Positions 15,596 to 24,401 are shown, counted from the first letter of the stretch. The stretch is 64,000 nt of DNA from Streptomyces justiciae (GCF_015163075.1 NZ_JADDXU010000014.1:1-64000); one strand, 5' to 3'. Numbers and translations are program-made. The notes: generated by a model from the letters alone, not told the origin.

Positions 15596-17263
15596 TCACT
15601 CGGACGTGAGTACCGAGTCCGTCACCGTCTTCAGTACGCCCTTCGGCCGCGCCTGCTCCAGCCGCAGCCGGGCCGAACGCCCGCGCATCGTCAGTGTCAT
15701 GAGCTGGTTGCCGAACCACGGGCCGCCCGTCCGCCGCCAGTCCACCGGCGGGCGCGGGCAACCGCCGTGACCGGCGAAACGGCGGCCCAGCACCCGGGCC
15801 GCCGCACTCCAGCCGAACCGGAAGCCGAGGCGTATGGACAGCGGGATGGAGTTGTGGACCGGTGAGCAGGTCAACTGGAGCACCCGGGCCTGCGGGCCGC
15901 CGCCGGAGGGCCACTCGGGCTCGGCCACGTACGCGTGATGCACGTCCCCCGAGAGCACCAGCACCGTCGCGGGGGCGTCGGGCCCGGACCCCGCCTCCGC
16001 GATCAGCGCGGCCAGCGCGTCGAAGGACGTCGGGAACGCCGCCCAGTGCTCCAGGTCGGCCCGGCGCCTCAGATCCTCCCCGAACCGCGCCCAGCGCGCC
16101 CCGCGATCCCCCCGGCACAGGGCCGCGTTCCAGGCCTCGGCGTCGTGCACCAGGTGGGGCAGCAGCCAGGGCAGGGAGGTGCCGACGAGAAGATGGTCGT
16201 ACGACTCCCGGTCGGCCAGGGCTTGTTCGCGCAGCCACCGGGCCTCCCCGGGGTCGAGCATCGACCGCTGCTCCTCATCGAGGACGCGGGCCGCCCGGGT
16301 GTCCACCATCAGCAGCCGCACCCGCCCGAAGTCGCGCCGGTAACTCCAGCGCACCGAGGCCGGATCGGCGTCCGCCTTGCAGGCGAAGGAGCGCAACTCG
16401 TCGGTGCCGTCCGGGTGTTGGCGTACGGCGGCGTAGAGCGGGTCGGCCGCCAGCTCGTCCGGGGTGAGGTTGCCGAGGTGCTGGTGCACCCAGTACGACA
16501 TCAGGCCGCTCAGCAGCCGCTCCCGCCACCACGGGGTGGCCCGCATGTCGTCCAGCCAGGCCGCCGAGGTGTTCCAGTCGTCTATGACGTCGTGGTCGTC
16601 GAAGATCATGCAGCTGGGCACGGTGGACAGCAGCCAGCGCACCTCGGGGTCGAGCCAGGACTCGTAGTAGAGGCGGGTGTACTCCTCGTAGTCCGCGACC
16701 TCGCTGCCCGGCGGGTCGCTCAGATCGCGGCGGGCGGCCAGCCAGCGGCGGGTGGCCGGGGAGGTCTCGTCGGCGTACACCTGGTCGCCCAACAGCACGA
16801 GCACGTCCGGGCGTTCACCGTCCGGGTCGGCGGCGATCCGGGCCGCGAGGGTGTCCAGGGCGTCGGGGCCGACCGGGTCCTTCCCACCGTCCGGCGGGGC
16901 GGCCCAGCGGCAGGAGCCGAAGGTGACGCGGACGGTGTCGCCGATGGGGGCACCTCCCGCTCGAGCGGAGTCGGGAGTGGGGGACGGGGTGCGGATCACC
17001 GACTCCGGGAACGGGGAGTCGGGGAGCGGCCACACCCGAACGCCGTCCAGGAGCACCTCGTACGACTGCGAGGTCCCGGGGGTGAGGCCGGTCACCGGGA
17101 TCAGGGCGTAGTGGTGGCCGGCGATCTGGAAGGTGCGGATCTCGCCGCGCGCGCCCTGGGCGCCGCGCACCTCGGCCGTGCACGGACGGCTCGCCTCGAT
17201 CCAGATGGTCGCGGACGAGCCGTCGGCATACCTGAGCAGCGGTCCCAACCGAAGTTCGGCCAC
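15596..17263 (-). CDS. PhoD-like phosphatase/phosphodiesterase carrying an in-frame repeat
   Basis: A 555-residue metallophosphatase of the PhoD family. The N-terminal ~110 residues are a fibronectin-like domain (LGPLLRYADGSSATIWIEA). The catalytic part has FGSCR, VLVLLGDQVYADET (metal Asp), CMIFDDHDVIDDWN (metal Asp/His) and VLVLSGDVHHAYVAE. No signal peptide is seen, so unlike classical PhoD this is predicted cytoplasmic. Residues ~92-107 (SVIRTPSPTPDSARAGGAPIG region) are encoded by dispersed repeat R2, in the loop between the two domains. The ATG at 17263 follows GAGGAGGA. It probably hydrolyses phosphodiesters or phosphoesters; substrate unknown. Confidence 0.88.
   Translation of the reverse strand: MAELRLGPLLRYADGSSATIWIEASRPCTAEVRGAQGARGEIRTFQIAGHHYALIPVTGLTPGTSQSYEVLLDGVRVWPLPDSPFPESVIRTPSPTPDSARAGGAPIGDTVRVTFGSCRWAAPPDGGKDPVGPDALDTLAARIAADPDGERPDVLVLLGDQVYADETSPATRRWLAARRDLSDPPGSEVADYEEYTRLYYESWLDPEVRWLLSTVPSCMIFDDHDVIDDWNTSAAWLDDMRATPWWRERLLSGLMSYWVHQHLGNLTPDELAADPLYAAVRQHPDGTDELRSFACKADADPASVRWSYRRDFGRVRLLMVDTRAARVLDEEQRSMLDPGEARWLREQALADRESYDHLLVGTSLPWLLPHLVHDAEAWNAALCRGDRGARWARFGEDLRRRADLEHWAAFPTSFDALAALIAEAGSGPDAPATVLVLSGDVHHAYVAEPEWPSGGGPQARVLQLTCSPVHNSIPLSIRLGFRFGWSAAARVLGRRFAGHGGCPRPPVDWRRTGGPWFGNQLMTLTMRGRSARLRLEQARPKGVLKTVTDSVLTSE
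16944..16990 (+). repeat. dispersed repeat R2, copy 1, inside the PhoD-like gene
   Basis: ATGGGGGCACCTCCCGCTCG begins a ~46-base element continuing AGCGGAGTCGGGAGTGGGGG. It aligns with 51466-51511 (ATGGGGGTACCTCCCGCGCG, then AGCGTATTCGAGCGTGGGGG). Here it is antisense to the gene and in frame, adding a Pro/Ser/Gly-rich loop. Confidence 0.8.
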
Positions 17264-17325
17264 GTGATCCTCCTCCGTCGCCCCGTACGGTACGGAACGA
17301 CGGGGGAGGTTGGGGAGGTTCCGGA

Positions 17326-17970
17326 TCAGCAGGCGCTCAGGTAGTTGGTGAGCGCGCTCTTCTCGGCGGAGTCCACGGACAGGTCGTAGTAGTACTTCAC
17401 CTGGACCCAGGCGCGGACGTAGGTGCAGCGGTACGCGGTCCGCGAGGGCATCCAGGTGGCCGGGTCCTGGTCGCCCTTGGCCTGGTTGACGTTGTCGGTG
17501 ACCGCGATGAGCTGCGGGCGGGTCAGGTCGTTGGCGAAGGCCTGGCGCTGCGAGGTGGTCCAGGCGCTGGCGCCGGAGTCCCAGGCCTCGGCGAGCGGGA
17601 CCAGGTGGTCGATGTCCAGGTCGGAGGCGGCGGTCCAGGTGGCGCCGTCGTACTGCGAGTACCAGCTGCCGCTGGTGGAGGCGCAGGCGGAGTCGGTGAC
17701 GACGTTGGAGCCGTCGCGCTTGAGGACCGTCTCACGGGTGTTGCAGGTGCCGGAGATGGTGATCCAGTGCGGGAAGAGGTCGCGGTTGTAGCCGGTGCGG
17801 TCCTCGGTCGCCACGGTGAGCGAGGCGAGGTAGGTGCGGGCCGTGGCGGCGCTGACCGGCGTCGGGAGGGCGGCGGAGGCGGTCGGACCGTTGAAGAGTC
17901 CGACCGAGGCTATGAGACCGGTGAATGCGGCGAGTATGCTCAGCCGTCGACGCGCGTAGAACTTCGGCAT
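17326..17970 (-). CDS. secreted HNH-family nuclease (DUF1524/GmrSD C-terminal type)
   Basis: A 214-residue exported protein. The N-terminus MPKFYARRRLSILAAFTGLI with an ASA cleavage region is a signal peptide. The core has WTAASDLDIDHLVPLAEAWDSG (the DxDH motif of HNH/DUF1524 nucleases), RQAFANDLTRPQLIAVTDNVNQAKGDQDP (conserved Asn/Lys/Asp) and CTYVRAWVQVKYYYDLSVD. Cys pairs (CNTRE, SACAS, YRC, SAC) suggest disulfides. This is the standard Streptomyces secreted HNH endonuclease, thought to scavenge DNA or act in competition. ATG follows GGGAGTTCGC. It is divergent from the manganese-riboswitch leader. Confidence 0.9.
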   Translation of the reverse strand: MPKFYARRRLSILAAFTGLIASVGLFNGPTASAALPTPVSAATARTYLASLTVATEDRTGYNRDLFPHWITISGTCNTRETVLKRDGSNVVTDSACASTSGSWYSQYDGATWTAASDLDIDHLVPLAEAWDSGASAWTTSQRQAFANDLTRPQLIAVTDNVNQAKGDQDPATWMPSRTAYRCTYVRAWVQVKYYYDLSVDSAEKSALTNYLSAC

Positions 17971-18124
17971 GCGAACTCCCTTGGGGCGTGGGGGTGTTGA
18001 GGCGTGCGGGCGAGGAAATGCTCGCCGCGCCGTGTTGCGGGGAGATGTGCGTTGGGTGAGAAGTTAATGACGCGTACATGACATGACAAGCTTTACGGCG
18101 AAACGATCTCGTATGATTGACGGA

Positions 18125-18280
18125 GTTGAAGGGGAGTAGCTCTTCGCCGGACCGTCGACATACTGCTCAGCTCGTCTGAGCCGGCGCCCGGAGGCGGGTC
18201 CCTTGCGGACCTCGCCAGCGAGACCTTCGGCACAGCAGTGCACTGACCGTGTGCTGCCATGCCGAGGTGTCGTTTTTCGC
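18125..18280 (+). promoter_or_regulatory. yybP-ykoY (manganese) riboswitch with terminator-like platform
   Basis: The hallmark GAAGGGGAGTAGCTC occurs at 18128-18142, followed by a GC-rich arm and CCTTGCGGACC / CAGCGAGACCTTCGGC, the second conserved strand of this Mn2+-sensing class. ACCTTCGGCA (18223-18232) pairs with TGCCGAGGT (18260-18268) and CAGCA with TGCTG inside, followed by GTCGTTTTT (T5 at 18273-18277), a terminator-like expression platform. It lies 45 bases before a TMEM165/GDT1 gene, a known partner of this riboswitch. This also explains most of the 352-base gap 17971-18322. Confidence 0.85.
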
Positions 18281-18322
18281 GGTAACACTCTCGGTGGGGC
18301 AGCCCCGACCGATTGAGGAACC

Positions 18323-18904
18323 TTGATCAGCTTCACCGTGACGGCCGTGGTCTTCGGCGTCGTCTTCCTTGCCGAGCTCCCGGACAAGACGGCCCTCGCC
18401 GGACTGGTCCTCGGCACCCGCTACCGCGCGTCCTACGTCTTCGCCGGCGTCGCCGCCGCCTTCGCGCTCCATGTCGCGCTCGCCGTCGCTGCGGGCAGCG
18501 TCCTCACCCTGCTGCCGCAGCAGATCGTGCACGCGATCACCGGTGTGCTGTTCCTGGGTGGAGCGGCCGTCCTGCTGAGGAACAAGGACGAGGACGACGA
18601 GGAGATCCGCAAGCCCGAGAACCAGTCCTTCTGGAAGGTCGCCGGGGCCGGGTTCATGCTCATCCTGGTCGCCGAGTTCGGTGACCTGACGCAGATCATG
18701 ACGGCGAACCTCGCGGCCCGCTACGACGACCCGCTGTCCGTCGGCCTGGGCGCCGTGCTCGCGCTCTGGGCCGTCGCCGGGCTCGGCATCGTCGGCGGAA
18801 AGGCCCTGATGAAGCGGGTGCCGCTGGCGCTCATCACGAAGATCGCGGCCGTGCTGATGCTGGGCCTCGGCGTGTGGAGCCTGTGGGAGGCCGTGAGCGC
18901 CTGA
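18323..18904 (+). CDS. TMEM165/GDT1 family (UPF0016) divalent cation transporter
   Basis: A 193-residue, six-helix membrane protein with two copies of the family motif ExGDKT/S: FLAELPDKTALAGLVLGTRY (residues ~14-33) and ILVAEFGDLTQIMTANLAAR (~119-138), in antiparallel halves joined by an acidic cytosolic loop (RNKDEDDEEIRKPENQ). Such proteins export Mn2+ or Ca2+ in exchange for protons. The TTG start at 18323 has GAGGAA 3 bases upstream. The preceding yybP-ykoY riboswitch predicts induction by Mn2+, so a manganese exporter is the likely role. Confidence 0.92.
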   Translation: MISFTVTAVVFGVVFLAELPDKTALAGLVLGTRYRASYVFAGVAAAFALHVALAVAAGSVLTLLPQQIVHAITGVLFLGGAAVLLRNKDEDDEEIRKPENQSFWKVAGAGFMLILVAEFGDLTQIMTANLAARYDDPLSVGLGAVLALWAVAGLGIVGGKALMKRVPLALITKIAAVLMLGLGVWSLWEAVSA

Positions 18905-19068
18905 GCTGAACGGTGAGTGAACTGTTCCGGGAGACGGTGGCGGGATCATGGTCGCGTTTTGTACCGTGGAGAAACAAAGTGGCTCCCGCCCGTTTTCCCT
19001 GACCGGCGGGCGGGGCCGCCTTGTCCCGCCGGGCGACCCCCGGCGTTCCCCGCGCCTTGGAGCTGCCG

Positions 19069-19737
19069 ATGACGGCCACCGCCGTGCCCACCGTGCTGAC
19101 CGCCCGCGCCCTCCTGCTGGACATGGACGGCACCCTCGTGAACTCCGACGTCGTCGTCGAGCGCTGCTGGCGGCGCTGGGCCGAGCGGCACGGACTGGAC
19201 GGCGACGAGGTCATGAAGGTCGTCCACGGACGGCAGGGGTACGCCTCCATGGCCCTGCTGCTGCCCGACCGGCCCATGGCGCAGAACCACGCGGACAACG
19301 CGCGCATGCTCGCCGAGGAGACCGCTGACATGGACGGCGTGGTCGCGATCCCCGGCGCGCAGGCCTTCCTCGCCTCGCTGGCCAAGGTGCCGCACGCGCT
19401 CGTGACCTCCGCCGACGTCGCCCTGTCCACCGCGCGCATGGCCGCGGCGGGGCTCGCGCTGCCGGAGGTGCGGATCACCGCCGAGAGCGTCGGCGCGAGC
19501 AAGCCCGACCCCGAGGGGTTCCTGAAGGGCGCCGCGGAACTGGGGGTCGAGCCCTCGGAGTGCATCGTCTTCGAGGACTCCGGGGCCGGCATCACGGCCG
19601 GGCGCGCCGCGGGGATGCAGGTGGTGGGGGTCGGGTCGCGGGCCGACTTCCATGAGCCCGATGTGGTGGTGCGGGATCTGACGCAGGTGCGGGTGGAGGT
19701 CGGGGCGGACGGGGAGGTTCGGGTTTACGTCGGGTGA
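19069..19737 (+). CDS. HAD phosphatase, GS1/beta-phosphoglucomutase-like subfamily
   Basis: A 222-residue HAD hydrolase: motif I ALLLDMDGTLVNSD, cap domain around WAERHGLDGDEVMKVVHGRQG, motif II LVTSADVAL, motif III KPDPEGFLKGA (Lys), motif IV IVFEDSGAGITAGRAAG. This is the pattern of sugar-phosphate phosphatases such as glycerol-3-phosphatase/2-deoxyglucose-6-phosphatase. ATG at 19069 follows GGAG; the frame is open to 19021 but those residues look unrelated. No operon partner is evident. Three copies of a 27-base tandem repeat follow the stop. Confidence 0.88.
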   Translation: MTATAVPTVLTARALLLDMDGTLVNSDVVVERCWRRWAERHGLDGDEVMKVVHGRQGYASMALLLPDRPMAQNHADNARMLAEETADMDGVVAIPGAQAFLASLAKVPHALVTSADVALSTARMAAAGLALPEVRITAESVGASKPDPEGFLKGAAELGVEPSECIVFEDSGAGITAGRAAGMQVVGVGSRADFHEPDVVVRDLTQVRVEVGADGEVRVYVG

Positions 19738-19751
19738 CGTGGCTCTGTGAC

Positions 19752-19830
19752 GGGGCTTCGGCGGTGTGTCGGGCGGCGGGGGCTTCGGCAGTGTGTCGGG
19801 CGGCGGGGGCTTCGGCTTTGTGTCGGGGGC
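19752..19830 (+). repeat. three tandem copies of a 27-base unit
   Basis: The unit GGGGGCTTCGGCAGTGTGTC plus GGGCGGC recurs at 19752, 19778 and 19805 with 2-3 differences between copies. It lies between convergent genes. A variable-number minisatellite is the simplest reading. Confidence 0.8.
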
Positions 19831-19842
19831 TGACGCCGGGCG

Positions 19843-20784
19843 CTACGGCTCCGTTGTCTCCGACTCCAGCTTCTCCCTCGTCGCCAGGTCGTAGACGCCG
19901 TACTGCTTCACCTGGATGCCCCGCGCCCACTGGTAGCGGGTGACCGCGTCCTCGACGCCCTCGTTGTAGTGGCCGCTCGCCTTCCGCGTGTACAGGCCGA
20001 GCTGGGTCAGGCGGAGTTCGAGTTCCACGACCTCCTCGCCCTGGGAGCCGCGGGTCAGCACCGGCGGGGCGCTCTCCTCGGAGCTGCCGATGCTGTTCTC
20101 CGTGCTCGCCGGGCCCGTTGACGTCGGGGTCGACGACGGGGTGCCGGACGTCGACGGGGTCGGTGACGCGCTCGTCCGTGACGGCGACGGGGACGCGGAC
20201 GTCGACGGGCTCGCGCTCGGGGTCGGGGACGCCGAGGTCGGCCGGGCCGACGCCCCGCTCGTCTCCGGGGACGCCTGCGCTGAGCTGGTCGACGCGTCCG
20301 GCACGCTCGCCCGGACCTCCTCGGGGAGCGCGGTGTCGCGCTCCGGGCTGTCGTACGAGAACAGACCGCTCGCCAGCCCCGCCGCCGCGACCACCGTCAC
20401 CAGCGCGCCGCCGACCGCGCCCAGGATCAGGGCGCGGCGGCTGCGGGGGCGGGGTTCGTCGGGCGTGCTCTCGTGGTCCGGGGCGTTCTCGAAGAGGCTC
20501 AGGTCCGTGGTGCTCGGCTGGGGCGGCGCCGATATCGGGCGCAACTGCATCGTCGCGTCCGGCACCGGGGCGGGGGCGGGGGCCTCGGGCTCCCTGGTCT
20601 CCGACTCCAGGTCCACGTACGGACGTATGCGCAGCGGATCGAAGTCCTCCGCCGCCGCCTGTTCCGCCTCGCGCGCGTCGCGCAGGGCGTCGGACGCCCG
20701 CTGTGTGCACCCGCAGGACGGGGTGTTGTCGACCCCTCTGGGCGCCCCGCACTCCGGGCACAGGTGGCCGCTCGTCTCCGCCAT
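19843..20784 (-). CDS. membrane protein with zinc ribbon and peptidoglycan-binding domain
   Basis: A 313-residue protein. Residues ~7-27 hold CPECGAP...CGC, a cytoplasmic zinc ribbon; one membrane helix (~118-140, ALILGAVGGALVTVVAAAGLA) follows an Arg-rich stretch. Then comes a long Ser/Thr/Pro/Ala-rich wall-spanning region. The C-terminal ~75 residues (LTRGSQGEEVVELELRLTQLGLY...GHYNEGVEDAVTRYQWARG) are a PG_binding_1 domain. It likely links cytoplasm to peptidoglycan. Streptomyces has many such proteins of unknown role. ATG at 20784 follows GGGAGGG; it is divergent from the DHA2 efflux gene with 160 bases between. Confidence 0.85.
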   Translation of the reverse strand: MAETSGHLCPECGAPRGVDNTPSCGCTQRASDALRDAREAEQAAAEDFDPLRIRPYVDLESETREPEAPAPAPVPDATMQLRPISAPPQPSTTDLSLFENAPDHESTPDEPRPRSRRALILGAVGGALVTVVAAAGLASGLFSYDSPERDTALPEEVRASVPDASTSSAQASPETSGASARPTSASPTPSASPSTSASPSPSRTSASPTPSTSGTPSSTPTSTGPASTENSIGSSEESAPPVLTRGSQGEEVVELELRLTQLGLYTRKASGHYNEGVEDAVTRYQWARGIQVKQYGVYDLATREKLESETTEP

Positions 20785-20944
20785 GTGTTCGTCCCTCCCC
20801 TCGCGAACTCCAGAGATTATGCAGACCCTCTTCACACTCGTCTCACGTCAACCCCCGGAACAACGGCTTCCAACAGGACTTGACAGGCCAAAACTGGTCA
20901 CACCGACCACGATGGAGTCGTAACGAGTCTCACGGGAGGTCTTC

Positions 20945-22993
20945 ATGGCCGCGGATGCGCACGCTATGACGGGAGATGTGCGGGACACGCGGGACGAACA
21001 CGTGCCCGGGAACGTCCTCGTGTCGATCGGGGCGCTGCTTCTCGGGATGCTGCTCGCCGCGCTGGACCAGACGATCGTGTCGACCGCGCTGCCGACCATC
21101 GTCAGCGATCTGGGTGGGCTGGAGCATCTGTCGTGGGTCGTCACCGCGTATCTGCTCGCGTCTACGGCGGCCACGCCGCTGTGGGGCAAACTCGGGGACC
21201 AGTACGGGCGGAAGAGGCTGTTCCAGATCGCGATCGTCATTTTTCTGGTGGGGTCCGCGCTGTGCGGGGCCGCGCAGAACATGCCTCAACTCATCGCGTT
21301 CCGGGCGTTGCAGGGGCTTGGCGGCGGTGGGCTCATGGTGCTGTCCATGGCGATCGTCGGTGACCTCGTGCCGCCGCGTGAACGAGGGCGGTACCAAGGG
21401 CTGTTCGGGGCGGTGTTCGGGGCGACGAGTGTGCTCGGGCCGCTGCTGGGCGGGGTGTTCACCGAGCATCTGAGCTGGCGTTGGGTCTTCTACGTCAACC
21501 TGCCCGTCGGGGTCGTGGCGCTCGCCGTCATCGCCGCTGTGCTGCGGATTCCGCGCAAGGCGACGCGGCATGTCATCGACTATCTGGGGACGTTCCTCAT
21601 CGCGTCCGTCGCGACGTGTCTGGTGCTGGTCGCCTCGCTCGGGGGCACCACGTGGGGGTGGGGGTCGCCGCAGATCGTGGGGCTGGCCGTGCTCGGGGTC
21701 GTGCTGGGTGTTTGCTTTGTGGGGGTGGAGCGGCGGGCCGTGGAGCCTGTGCTGCCGTTGAAGCTTTTTCGGGTTCGGACCTTCGCGTTGTCCGCCGTGA
21801 TCAGCTTTGTCGTCGGGTTCGCCATGTTCGGTGCGATGACCTATCTGCCGACGTTCCTTCAGGTCGTGCAAGGCGTCTCGCCGACCATGTCCGGGGTGCA
21901 CATGCTGCCGATGGTGTTCGGGCTGCTGCTGTCGTCGACGGCGTCCGGGCAGGTCGTGAGCCGTACCGGGCGGTGGAAGGTGTTTCCGATCGCGGGTACG
22001 GCGGTCACGACGATCGGGCTGCTGTTGCTGCACCAGCTCGACGAAGGCAGTTCCACGTGGGTGATGAGCAGTTGCTTCTTCGTGTTCGGGCTGGGGCTCG
22101 GGCTCGTCATGCAGGTGCTGGTGCTCATCGTGCAGAACGCCGTGGCGTACGAGGATCTCGGCGTCGCCACGTCCGGGGCGACGTTCTTCCGGTCGATCGG
22201 GGCGTCGTTCGGGGTCGCCATCTTCGGGACGGTGTTCACCAACCGGCTCGGGGACAAGCTGGCGGACGCGTTCGCAGGGGCGCCGTTGCCGGGTGGGGTG
22301 ACCGTTGATGGGCTGGAGGCCGATCCTCGTGACATCGCGAATCTGCCGGCTGCGTTGCGGCCGGCCGCGCTGCACGCGTACGCCTCGTCCATCACGGATG
22401 TCTTTCTGTACGCGGCCCCTGTGGCGTTGTTGGGGTTCGTGCTCGCCTGGTTCCTCAAGGAGGACCGGCTGCGGGCGTCTGTGACCGCGCCGGACGTGAC
22501 GGAGACGCTGGCCAGCAATCCGGTGGAGCGGTCGTCGTACGACGAGGTGTGCCGGGCGTTGTCGGTGCTCGGGACGCGCGAGGGGCGGCGGGAGATCTAC
22601 CGGACGATCACCGAGCGGGCGGGGTACGACCTGTTGCCCGGGGCGAGTTGGCTGCTGCTGCGGATCAACAAGTACGGGTCGGTGGAGCCGGGGTCGCTGG
22701 CCGCGGGGAGTTCTGTGCCGCTGGACGTCGTCATCGCGGCGGCTCGGCAGGTGGAGGAGCGGCGGCTGGCGGTGCGGTCGGGGGTGGATCTGGTGCTGAC
22801 CGCGGAGGGGGTTGTGGTCGCGGAGCGGCTCGCTGCTGCTCGGGAGGCTTCGTTGGCTGAGCTGTTGGGGGACTGGTGGGGGGTCGATCGGCCTACCGAT
22901 CTGGTGCAGCTGGTGGGCGAGTTGAACGCGGAGCTGTGTGGGTCTGATCGGGAGCAGCCGCAGAACGCCGGTGGGGGTGCGCGTTTGCGCTGA
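20945..22993 (+). CDS. DHA2 (EmrB/QacA) MFS efflux pump with C-terminal helical extension
   Basis: A 682-residue transporter. 14 membrane helices span residues ~22-505, with the DHA2 motifs LDQTIVSTALPTIVSDLGG, GKLGDQYGRKRLF and ALQGLGGGGLMVLSMAIVGD. Residues ~520-682 are cytoplasmic and look like a winged-helix MarR-type fold (SSYDEVCRALSVLGTREGRREIYRTITERAG then LDVVIAAARQVEERRLAV). Such pump-regulator-like fusions are known in Streptomyces DHA2 transporters but the tail's role is unproven. The ATG follows GGGAGG 6 bases upstream. Likely drug/proton antiporter; substrate unknown. No local regulator gene is seen. Confidence 0.9.
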   Translation: MAADAHAMTGDVRDTRDEHVPGNVLVSIGALLLGMLLAALDQTIVSTALPTIVSDLGGLEHLSWVVTAYLLASTAATPLWGKLGDQYGRKRLFQIAIVIFLVGSALCGAAQNMPQLIAFRALQGLGGGGLMVLSMAIVGDLVPPRERGRYQGLFGAVFGATSVLGPLLGGVFTEHLSWRWVFYVNLPVGVVALAVIAAVLRIPRKATRHVIDYLGTFLIASVATCLVLVASLGGTTWGWGSPQIVGLAVLGVVLGVCFVGVERRAVEPVLPLKLFRVRTFALSAVISFVVGFAMFGAMTYLPTFLQVVQGVSPTMSGVHMLPMVFGLLLSSTASGQVVSRTGRWKVFPIAGTAVTTIGLLLLHQLDEGSSTWVMSSCFFVFGLGLGLVMQVLVLIVQNAVAYEDLGVATSGATFFRSIGASFGVAIFGTVFTNRLGDKLADAFAGAPLPGGVTVDGLEADPRDIANLPAALRPAALHAYASSITDVFLYAAPVALLGFVLAWFLKEDRLRASVTAPDVTETLASNPVERSSYDEVCRALSVLGTREGRREIYRTITERAGYDLLPGASWLLLRINKYGSVEPGSLAAGSSVPLDVVIAAARQVEERRLAVRSGVDLVLTAEGVVVAERLAAAREASLAELLGDWWGVDRPTDLVQLVGELNAELCGSDREQPQNAGGGARLR

Positions 22994-23154
22994 CGGTTGG
23001 GTGGGGGTCGGGGCCGCGCCGGGGGGTGTCCGTCCTCGGAACGGCGCGGAATCGGGCGTTCAGATAAGGCGCCCGTGTTGACGCGCCAACCGCTGCGGGC
23101 GGACACCCCCCGACACGTCCCCTTCCCGCCGTACGCGGCTGCCTCGCCGTGGGG

Positions 23155-23643
23155 CTACAGGGTCTTGGAGAACCAGTGGTCCGCGTACTTGTCGTTGTTG
23201 TGCGGGGGTGTCTCCTCGTAGCCCAGGCGCGTGTAGAGGGCTCGGGCCTCGGTCAGGTCGTGGCGGGTGTCCAGGATCATGCGGGTGGCGCCCAGGGCTC
23301 GCGCCTCGTTCTCCGCTGCTTCTACTAGGAGTTGGGCGCCGCCTTTGCCTCGCATCCGTGGTTGTACGAAGACTCGCTTGAGCTCTGCTGTTGTCGGGGT
23401 CGTCAGGTGTACGCCTGCCGTGCCTGCGGGCTCGCCCTCGAGCCGGGCCACCAGCAAACGGCCCCTCGGTGGGGTGAGGTCGGACCAGTCCGCTCGGGCG
23501 ATCTCGCGCTCCAGTTCCTCCGGTGCCGTGCGGCGGTTCTCGTGGAGGAGGTAGTAGCGGTCGCTGACCTCCGTGTAGTACGCGCGCCAGAGGGCTGTTG
23601 CGGCGGGGGAGTCGTGTGGTTCCGGTGTGACGGTCCAGGTCAT
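23155..23643 (-). CDS. GNAT-family N-acetyltransferase
   Basis: About 162 residues with the GNAT fold: LLVARLEGEPAGTAGVHL, then LKRVFVQPRMRGKGGAQLLVEAAE, the acetyl-CoA pyrophosphate loop (Q/RxxGxG/A form RMRGKGGA), and TRMILDTRHDLTEARALYTRLGYEE. The start is uncertain: ATG at 23643 gives MTWTVTPEP, and an in-frame ATG at 23652 adds three residues. The Asp/His-rich C-terminus (PPHNNDKYADHWFSKTL) is typical of YjgM-like members. Substrate unknown. Confidence 0.85.
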   Translation of the reverse strand: MTWTVTPEPHDSPAATALWRAYYTEVSDRYYLLHENRRTAPEELEREIARADWSDLTPPRGRLLVARLEGEPAGTAGVHLTTPTTAELKRVFVQPRMRGKGGAQLLVEAAENEARALGATRMILDTRHDLTEARALYTRLGYEETPPHNNDKYADHWFSKTL

Positions 23644-23736
23644 GGGCGTCATTCTCGGGTGGGGTCGGGGGCGGGCCACAAGCGGATATCGGGCGTGGGG
23701 TCGTTTGAGGGGGGTGGGCGGGGCTACTCGTAGCGC

Positions 23737-24396
23737 ATGACAACTGGCGTGATCATCGCTCTGATCGTGATCGTGGCGGCCGTCGTCGTGGTGGCGGTCG
23801 TCCTGGCCCGGCGTGGGCCCGGCGGGCGGGACCTGAAGCGGCGCTTCGGGCCCGAGTACGACCGGGCCGTCGCCCGGCACGACGGGGACTCCCAGGCAGC
23901 CGAGCGCGAGCTGGCCGAGCGGGTGGACAAGCACGGGTCGCTGCGTGAGCGGGACCTGGAGCCCGCCCAGCGGCAGCAGTACGAGGCCCGGTGGGCGGCC
24001 GCCCAGGAGCGGTTCGTCGAGTCGCCCCGCGAGGCGGTGAGCGAGGCGGACCGGCTGCTCGGTGAGGTGGCCGGCGCCCGTGGGTTCCCCGACGGGGCGC
24101 AGTACGAGGAGCAGCTCGCCGCCCTCTCCGTGCACCACGCGAACCATGTGCACGGCTACCGGCACGTGCACCGCGTGGCTCATACGCGCGGCGGCACGGA
24201 GGACGGTGTGCGGGGCGGCACCGAGGAGATGCGTGAGGCCATGGTCGAGGCCCGGGCCCTGTTCGAGGAGCTCGTCGGCGCCGGTGGGCGCAGGCGCGAG
24301 CTCGCCGAATCGTCGTCCGGTGACCGGTCCGCGCGCCATGACGGCCACGGCCATCTGCCGTGGACGTTCACCCGGCGTCAGGCGAAGGGGAGTTGA
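23737..24396 (+). CDS. single-pass membrane protein with a His-rich segment
   Basis: A 219-residue protein. Residues 4-24 are one membrane helix (VIIALIVIVAAVVVVAVVLA), followed by a charged helical region. A His-rich segment at about residues 131-149 (VHHANHVHGYRHVHRVAH) contains seven His in 17 residues and could bind metal. The C-terminus is disordered with HDGHGH. I recognise no family, but the length and composition match a Streptomyces pair in which this gene precedes a soluble partner. Here the partner starts 5 bases after this stop, so the two are one operon. Confidence 0.75.
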   Translation: MTTGVIIALIVIVAAVVVVAVVLARRGPGGRDLKRRFGPEYDRAVARHDGDSQAAERELAERVDKHGSLRERDLEPAQRQQYEARWAAAQERFVESPREAVSEADRLLGEVAGARGFPDGAQYEEQLAALSVHHANHVHGYRHVHRVAHTRGGTEDGVRGGTEEMREAMVEARALFEELVGAGGRRRELAESSSGDRSARHDGHGHLPWTFTRRQAKGS

Positions 24397-24401
24397 GAGG
24401 C

